Below are positions 56,899 to 64,000 of a stretch of DNA of 64,000 nt, piece after piece. The stretch covers positions 13,747,745-13,811,744 of the forward strand of contig OY740776.1 of the NCBI GenBank assembly GCA_963513935.1, written 5' to 3'. Source of the stretch: Aphrophora alni. Taxonomy: Eukaryota > Arthropoda > Insecta > Hemiptera > Aphrophoridae. Both the position numbers and the translations under genes were made by a program. The notes under the pieces were generated by a model. That model searched no databases. It was not told the DNA's origin and worked only from the letters and a program-made list of their open reading frames with translations. Positions within the stretch are counted from its first letter, which is position 1. The number at the start of each line of letters is the position of its first letter.

Positions 56899-58287
56899 TT
56901 ATGGTTCCTGGTCTTATAAACTTTTCTTTTTGTTTTGCTTTTTATAATTTTCTTTATGTGAATCCGAAAATAAGGAGCCGAATTGGTAGATTACCATATT
57001 TGTATAATTTGTAAACTACCGGATCAATTCGAATCAACTGAGGCTTGAAATTGTACCTAAATCTATATGAAAAATTTATGAAAATCCGATAATCGGTTCT
57101 ACAGTTATGAAATCACAGAGAGATGTTACATTTTATATTTATGTAGGGAAGAGAGACAAGTTTACAAATTTACGTTCTAGTAACAGTTAAGTAATGATAA
57201 TTAATAAAAAATTAAATTTTGCAGAAATCTGTTTTCTTGTTTTAGAGTTTAATGAAGAGTTTGTTTAATTAGGTTATGATTAGTACGAATCAATTATTTG
57301 AATAGAAGTTAGAGTTATGACATAGGTCATCGTAAGTTCTAAAATTGTACCTAAAAAATTACTGTAAGATTTATTTTTGCGTTGTAAATGAATTTGCTTC
57401 TCGCTCATCATTTCCTTATAAAAAATAAAGAAGAGAAAAGAGACTCCTAGGAAAGGGACAAGAGTTGGTCACGAAAGACCTGATAGGAAATATGAAAGAG
57501 AGGTATTGAAATACATCCAAAAGTTTACATAAGGGCATGCAGCATAACAAACACGGGATTTCACAATCAAATATTAGTGCTGATTTTCAAGGGAGTTTAC
57601 TTCACAATGGCTATGCACTGCAATTTTGGAATAAAATTAACAACATACCTATTAAAGCGTAATCGAAAGAGAAGCAAAGTTGTTACAAATATCTTCATTG
57701 AAAAAGCGTTGCTTGTAATCTTTGATAAAATAAATGTTTAAAAATATGACAGGTTCCCACTCACAAATTTCTAAAACAAAAAAACTTTTCGTCATCAAAA
57801 GTTAAAATGAAACACGGCACGGGCGTAGTCTTCAAATATATAATAACTAAATATTACCTTGTATCCGTTGTGTGACTTTGTTGTTTGCATAACTATGACG
57901 CGTTTCGACACGTATATTTCATCATCAGATTATTGAAATATTCACATCACACAACACTTAGCACACAAAACGCAAACACTTTATGTTCCGTATAGTATGC
58001 GATAGACGTCTACAGTACTTTAGCTGACGTCTTCCCTACATATATAAAATTTAACATCTCTCTGTCTGTTTGTGAGTACATAACTGTAGAACCGATTATC
58101 AGATTTTCATAAAGGTTTCATATAGATTTAGGTACAATTTCAAGTCTCATTTGATTCGAATTGTTTCGGTAGTTTACAAATTATACAAATATGTTAATCT
58201 ACCAATTCGGCTCCCAATTTTGGGATTCACACAAAGAAAATTATAAAAAGCAAAAAAAGAAAAGTTTATAAAACCAGGAACCATAAA
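56899..58287. mobile_element. Long-TIR element in copy 2
   Basis: TTATGGTTCCTGG at the left and CCAGGAACCATAA at the right; here the terminal 13 bases are perfectly complementary. It is 1389 bp against 1447 bp in copy 1. Confidence 0.8.
57410..57535 (+). repeat. Degenerate foldback-family arm in copy 2
   Basis: CCTTATAAAAAATAAAG, GGGACAAGAGTTGGTCACGAAAG, CCTGATAGGAAATATGAAAGAG; counterpart of 2297-2440. Confidence 0.65.
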
Positions 58288-60644
58288 AGTGAAGTTCAAA
58301 TTGTATTTGATTAAAATTGAGATTTTATTAAACCAACATTTCAGTTATTGTTAAAATCGTAATTATTTTTTTTAATTGTTCCTGAACTCGTATATTTTCA
58401 CTAACTTTTTGCACAAGAATTTGGTTAATCTTTAAAATTTGATGGAAATCTGTAAAGCAGATTTTGAGAAATTACGTCTTTTATAAACCGCCTTTGATTC
58501 TGTTATTGTTGCTGATAATTAACGAACTATCAGTTATTGAGAGATGGGGACAAATGCTGTTTGTAAGTGTCATTAAAATGCTTCACTTGAGCAATATTTG
58601 ATAAGTATGCAATCTTATATGTTATCTGAAACAGATTTTCAATTGCATTACTTGAATTGTTTTTGTTTTCCTTCTACTGATCTGATAAAGATTTTTATAG
58701 CGGAGGAAATATTTTATCGTTGAGTTGCGGGCTACATTGTAACGAAATATAGGACTCGTTAAAACCGAAATTAACAAAATAATAATTTTATGTTCTTGCA
58801 CGCAAAATATAAACGTTAAGTACAACAAGCAACGCTACGAAAACTTTCCAGTTATGACTTTGTAATTTGTTAAGCCCTTATTAATCTCAGCTGAAGTTTA
58901 AAATCATTTTAATTAAGAAGTAAGAGTCCGACTTTATAAATTCTTACAGAATACCAATAAACTCTACTACCTCCATTTTTCATTGCTGAATTACACGTTG
59001 AAAATACTGATAAACGGCAATTTCTTAAGTATTAAAATTTAAACTACGAATATTTTCTAATTTAAATATTGATCGCTCATTTTATGAAGGATTCCGTTAT
59101 GCTAAAGGACCGATTTCTATTTACGCTTGTATTATATTTACTCTTGGTTGAACATAATTTTTCATCGGATATGCCTAGGTAACTATGTAATCAGCTGAAT
59201 TCCTGTTATAAATTGATAGTTGCATGACGTCACTGTGATTCATAGCATGATTGTGAAGCATGACTTAATTGAGATGCATGACTTTCGCTAAAATTAAAAA
59301 ATACCGGACCCGCTGAATGATTCATTCTTTCATACTTTCTCCCTTATCAAAACATCCTTTACATGAGCATATGAAAGGCTTGAAGAACCATTGTGCCTTT
59401 AAACATTACAAGCAATCAGAATTTACGCTCGTTTTGGCATAAACAAAATTTGAGTTTTTGGCACATCATTTCAGAATATATACTCCATATAGTGTTTTAT
59501 AGAGAAAAGGATTTTTTCAAACGTGAAGGAAGACTTTTGTGTACATTTATTAAATAAAATGATTTATAATAATATAACTTTATGTTCATAATTAACTTTA
59601 AGAATTTTATTTGACTGAAGTTGGTAATTTTAACATAAATCGCTTCACAATGCTCAATCAATTACAATATTTTTATTTTTTGTAATTAAAATTTCACTTC
59701 TAAATATATTTCCAAAAACTAGATAAAATTTGCTATATTTTTAATTTTATTTTAGTTGATGTTTTATTTGTGGTTTTTAGAGTACCCACAATTTATATTT
59801 TATTTTTTATATTTTACAAACAAAACAAAAAAAAAGTTTAATTTATAAATGTTCTAAACAAGTACTTTTCTTCATTTTACACATTTTTCTTATGAACACA
59901 TTGTTTTTTAAAATCATACATTTATCTCTTTCCAATTTTGTTTTATGAATTTTTAAGTAAGCCTACAAAACTGCAGAAAATAAAGTAGTCAATTCCAAGG
60001 TTAACAAAAGAAAATTTTTAAAGAAAACAAAAAAAATAACTTCTTAATGAAAGGAAAATATAATGAAATCAAAATTTTAAACGTATTGTAGAGGTAAAAT
60101 CATTTTTGGAAGAATAACTTTTGGTAAACGTCACAAAACAAATTTAGGTGTATTACACAACGCTAAAAATGAATTTCAATGAGCATATTAGAATAATTAC
60201 AAATTTACAAATAATATAAAAATAATCAAAACAATATATTAAATTACAAATTGAACTTTACCCTCCAACCCTATCTACGGTACAATCGCCAAACTAAAGA
60301 CAAATATGCACCCAATGGATAGCCTTTAAACCCACAAACATGAAATTCAGATAAGCATCACTCGTTACTTCCATCCAGTCGCACGACAGGAATAATCTTA
60401 ATGTGACCACAGACTATTTTTTTAAATTTCAATAACAAAGAATTTTACTTAGATTTCAAATCTACCCGTGTTTTGTGTTACGTGTTATGTCTTTATATGT
60501 TTGTTAGTGCTTAGCTTTTCAAAGCCGACTGTGATTGGCGTAACACATAAGTCTACATAAGGGACTGAAAACAACCTAATCAATGTATTTATATTATAAA
60601 ACAAAATACATTACAAATTGTAAGACTGAAAAAAACAACGATCC
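58288..60644. other. Non-coding part of copy 2
   Basis: Counterpart of 3246-5599. No gene. The 68-codon minus frame at 58622-58828 has no equal in copy 1. Confidence 0.55.
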
Positions 60645-60800
60645 AAGACAAGAAGGGTGGAACGTGTCGTTGATTCACTTCCTGCAATAAATCTGTTGCC
60701 CGTAGTGCTACACTGATCCCGTGTCACGGGGTGGTCGACCTTCGTTTATATAAAGTTAATTAACAATTAGTAGACAAGGCGCAGGTTATGCAATATAGTT
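60645..60800 (-). repeat. Single inverted array unit in copy 2
   Basis: Counterpart of 5600-5745; it keeps CACTTCCTGCAATAAATCTG and GATCCCGTGTCACGGGGTGG. Confidence 0.8.
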
Positions 60801-62689
60801 ACACATTGAATGTGGAGCTTGACTTGTGATAATAATATAGTTTAGTTATTGTACTCATGTATTACTGAGGATGGCGACTTTGACGTTGAAACGCGTTTGA
60901 TTAAGTAAACGTAATTTTTGTGAGAAATTGTGTTCGAGTTTTATTCTATCTAAGTTCATTATTATATCAAGGATAATAAGAAATCTTGGTTTGTAGATGT
61001 TGGCACTTTTTTACAACTTTACATTCTTATATAAACGGCAACAATGTGATTGGTCAAACAAATCGATGTAGAGGTTTTTTGCAGGTATATCCGTTTTAAT
61101 GCCTACAGAGTCCAAAAAAGTCGTTTATGGAATCTTGAATATCTGTCTTGTTTGTCGACTTAACGATTTTGATCAAAGTGTAACCTCTAAGGATTTAAAT
61201 AAATATGTTGGTCTCCATCTCTCCAAAAATTCCGTTTCGGGAGTTTTCAATAAATAAAAAAATCTACCATTGAGGCTATTATAAAACACATAATTTCTCA
61301 AAAACTAATCTACCGATTTCGTTCAAAATTTAAAGCTTAAACCCCCAAACCTATGTGGAAAGTTCCAACTAAAGAAATATTAAAATTTAGGAATAATTTG
61401 CAAAAAAAAAAACGAACCTTCAATAAAAAGGTCAATAACAACTAAATACGACTTACGCTGATAACGTGTGTTTTAACTACAAGAGTACCAACCTTAGATT
61501 TTATTTAAATATATAAATATTTTTTTAAACCAGTGTCTACGGTTTGTTCTCACATTTTGACTGACAATTACCAAGCTAACATTTTTAATGACGAAATGTT
61601 TAGGTTATAATTCATTTGGTTTTGGGAATGGGTGAGTGAGAAAGTTTGTGCAACAATTTATAAGAAACTATTTTCTAAATTATGTAGCATGTTTTATATT
61701 GTACAAAGAGAAGTAAAACTGGTGTGATAAACAACCTGACTGCCTTCATTTCTATTTAGATATCAGAATGCAGAATGTACAATTTATAAAATTAAATACA
61801 AGTCTATCCCAAGTTTCATTCACGGTAGTCATTCTCAAATAATTGAACTTGTAAAATGTTTTTTAATCGTTCATACAAAATTTCTTCTTAATGTAGGCCA
61901 ATTTTTATACCAACATGAAGTTCAAAATAATTAGACATTTTATAACAACAAATTATTCATTCTAAATCCTTTTAAACAAACCGTTTTTATTCCTTTTTCC
62001 CGAAAATATCTTTGCTATCCAGAATTGAATGGTATTTACTGTTAATAAAGGTAAAGGATATTAAAGGATATTAAAAATAATGTTTAAGGTCTTGAAAAAT
62101 AATGTTAATCATAGCTGTATTACGTGATACATGTAACCTAGTGAGGAAGATTCTCAACTTGTTACTATGTTTACAGAACTACAAATCAATATCACTTTGT
62201 TTAAATACAAGTTTTCGTCAGCTATGTAGATATTTGATCTCTTGGCTCCCATCAATAGAAAACATTCGTTCCAGATTATCAAAGGTGTGGAAGAAAATCC
62301 TTGCATTGTATTGTAACTTTATACTCTTGAAATGCTTCGTTTTCTAACAGGACGTATTAACTTTGTATGGAAGCTTACTTAAAGGGGAACTAGACTGTAT
62401 CCTGAAAGCTAAATTCAGAATAAACGTCTTTAAAAGACCTGTGTGTGCAATTAATGGAGTAGAAAAGACAGTTCAATAAATATTTGTTAGTGCTTTTCTA
62501 AATACCTGTTTTTCGAATTGTATTAATTTTTGTTATAATGTTTTATTCTATATTTAGTTATATATTATGTAAAATGTATAATAAAATAGTATTTAATTAC
62601 TTTAATACTTCAATACATCAGCTGTTTAAGACTAACCTAAATAATTGAACTGTTAAGCGAACTTTTTATATTTAATAGTAGCCTACTTA
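60801..62689. other. Non-coding part of copy 2
   Basis: Counterpart of 5746-7639. The frame at 62102-62347 shares its start with 7057-7269 but shifts phase after a two-base indel near 62232. Confidence 0.5.
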
Positions 62690-63346
62690 ATTGGGCCGTA
62701 TGAATTAAACTATAGCAAATACTCGTGGGTATGAGCACTGAGTAAAAGTTTTTGCTCTTGAGTAAAATGTCTGAGTATAAGCAAATACTCATTTTAATAT
62801 GAATAATCATTACCTTACACTCACACCTTAAACAACATACCTTTTACTCAAGAAAACTGAGCATTTATTTCAACAAAGAGATATTTATATCAAACAGCTG
62901 ATTACCACTATGAAATAATATAAAGCATAAAGGTTATGATAGGTTATGTTCGAATATTTAAAACGGTTTAGCCACTTTTTCATTATTTATTTCTTCTTGA
63001 GAACACGGAAATTTAACCCAGAGGTGAGCTTTCTGAACAATAGCATTCGAAACGTCTTTGATGGGTTTGCACACAGTAGATTGATTAAGGTTAAATTCAT
63101 TTGCAATCCCTGACTGATATCCTGGATTTGCCATGTACCGCAAAAATATTTGCATCCTTTGTTTGGAGGTTAAAGCGCTACCTCTTGTTTCTTCACTCAG
63201 ACCGAGAAAATGTTCACTAATCCAAGCTTAATTGCCTTCATCGAAGCGATATGTTTTATAATCTCTTGTTTCATAACATAAACGAGGCTTGTACACTTTT
63301 TCACAAATTAATTGGTAACTGTGCATTTTTATTCATACGGCCCAAT
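62690..63346. mobile_element. PIF/Harbinger element in copy 2, further deleted
   Basis: Same ends (ATTGGGCCGTATGAAT ... ATTCATACGGCCCAAT) and the same TTA flanks as in copy 1. A ~215-bp deletion removes most of the right subterminal region, leaving 657 bp. Confidence 0.82.
62958..63290 (-). pseudogene. HARBI1-like transposase fragment, copy 2
   Basis: The same N-terminal fragment as 7857-8275. A TAA at 63228-63230 replaces the Leu codon of GNLAWIS, and the 3' end differs after EEINNEK. The helix-turn-helix part (EFNLNQSTVCKPI) is still readable from 63155 down to 62958. The ATG leader region is lost to the right-hand deletion and a 4-base loss. Confidence 0.8.
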
Positions 63347-64000
63347 GTTACATTCTAAAAAACTGCAGAATTAGGCCACGTTGCTGGTAAACTTGAAAAC
63401 AAGACGATCGTTCCGTGTTTGAAATTTTAGCGCAGGAAGAAAATAAAACAAGTGTTAAATATTGAAGATATTTCCAAGTCATGACTACTAATGGATGTAA
63501 AGTAAAAACGTAATCATCCCATGGGAGATTTATTCTGAAGGAAACTCTTTCAGAAAAGAAAATAACAACTTAAGTTTTTGAGAGAGACGTGACTTGTATA
63601 AAGTTTACTTTCTGCTTTTAAATTTTTATAATAACATTGTTTTTGACACTATAAGGTTAAAGTGAAAACCAACTCTTTAATTATTTTGCTAAATCTTTTA
63701 TTAACTTATATAACAACAACTTCACTCGCTGAAATCGTTTCTGAAACTAGCTTCTCAATTGATCTCGAAACTGCAGATGTGTGAAACTGTTTGATAGCGG
63801 TTTTAATCTAGCTATGAAAAATGTATAAAGGTTTTTAGATTCTGCAGATTGGCGGTTTTGAATTAAATAAATAAATCTGACGAGTTAAATATCCTTAAAT
63901 ACTTACTGTCAAAAATGTAACATAAACATTGTTTTTATCGGCATAAACAGGTTCTTTTTTGTGATGTAAACTACCTAATTTAGATTTAATTTATTGATGA
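63347..64000. other. Right end of copy 2, no gene
   Basis: Counterpart of 8527-9180, nearly unchanged. The window ends inside the tandem duplication described at 8850-9540. Confidence 0.6.

Larger units (their letters stand above)
55116..64000. repeat. Long direct repeat block, copy 2
   Basis: Collinear with 1-9180, ending at the window edge where copy 1 is at 9180. It is about 295 bp shorter in total through indels; the largest is a ~215-bp deletion in the Harbinger element (near 63325), with an insertion of about 50 bp near 58490-58540. Confidence 0.93.

Overview
The window is AT-rich nuclear DNA of an animal, most likely an arthropod. The evidence is a Ty3/gypsy-type LTR retrotransposon family primed by initiator-Met tRNA, a HARBI1-type transposase fragment, a mariner transposase relic, a Jockey/R1-like LINE tail, long dinucleotide microsatellites, and isolated exon-like segments with GT..AG borders. 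There is no bacterial gene organisation. The species cannot be named from the sequence. Almost everything recognisable is repetitive or mobile DNA; no complete host gene is present.

Layout. Bases 1-9180 and 55116-64000 are two direct copies of one long block, cut by both window edges. They share the same internal parts: a four-unit array of about 335 bp, a 1.4 kb element with 250 bp terminal inverted repeats, a PIF/Harbinger element holding a broken transposase gene, and several dispersed repeats. Bases 10268-28935 hold two members of one LTR retrotransposon family, one inside the other in opposite orientation. Element A (11381-21693, minus strand) has two 2069-bp LTRs that look identical, an ATAC target duplication, an intact gag, an intact pol, a primer binding site and a polypurine tract. 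It sits inside the gag gene of element B (plus strand). B has lost nearly all of its 5' LTR and has a stop codon in gag, but keeps an open pol.

Bases 28936-55115 are non-coding or decayed. They contain a mariner C-terminal relic against the end of B's 3' LTR, a LINE 3' end, two long microsatellites, tandem and dispersed repeat families, a family of foldback arms, a 33-bp minisatellite, an 850-bp tandem duplication, and a tRNA-like SINE head. A few minus-strand tracts look like exons or decayed coding sequence (31521-31760, 32060-32243, 37963-38181, 38413-38489, 49186-49325). Only 49186-49325 has good splice signals on both sides.

How the parts act. Element A encodes Gag and, by a -1 ribosomal frameshift at A_AAA_AAC, a Gag-Pol fusion with protease, reverse transcriptase, RNase H and integrase; it appears able to move on its own. 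Because A lies antiparallel inside B, the locus forms an inverted repeat with arms of about 7.24 kb. Any read-through transcript would be self-complementary, a plausible source of small RNAs that would silence this family.
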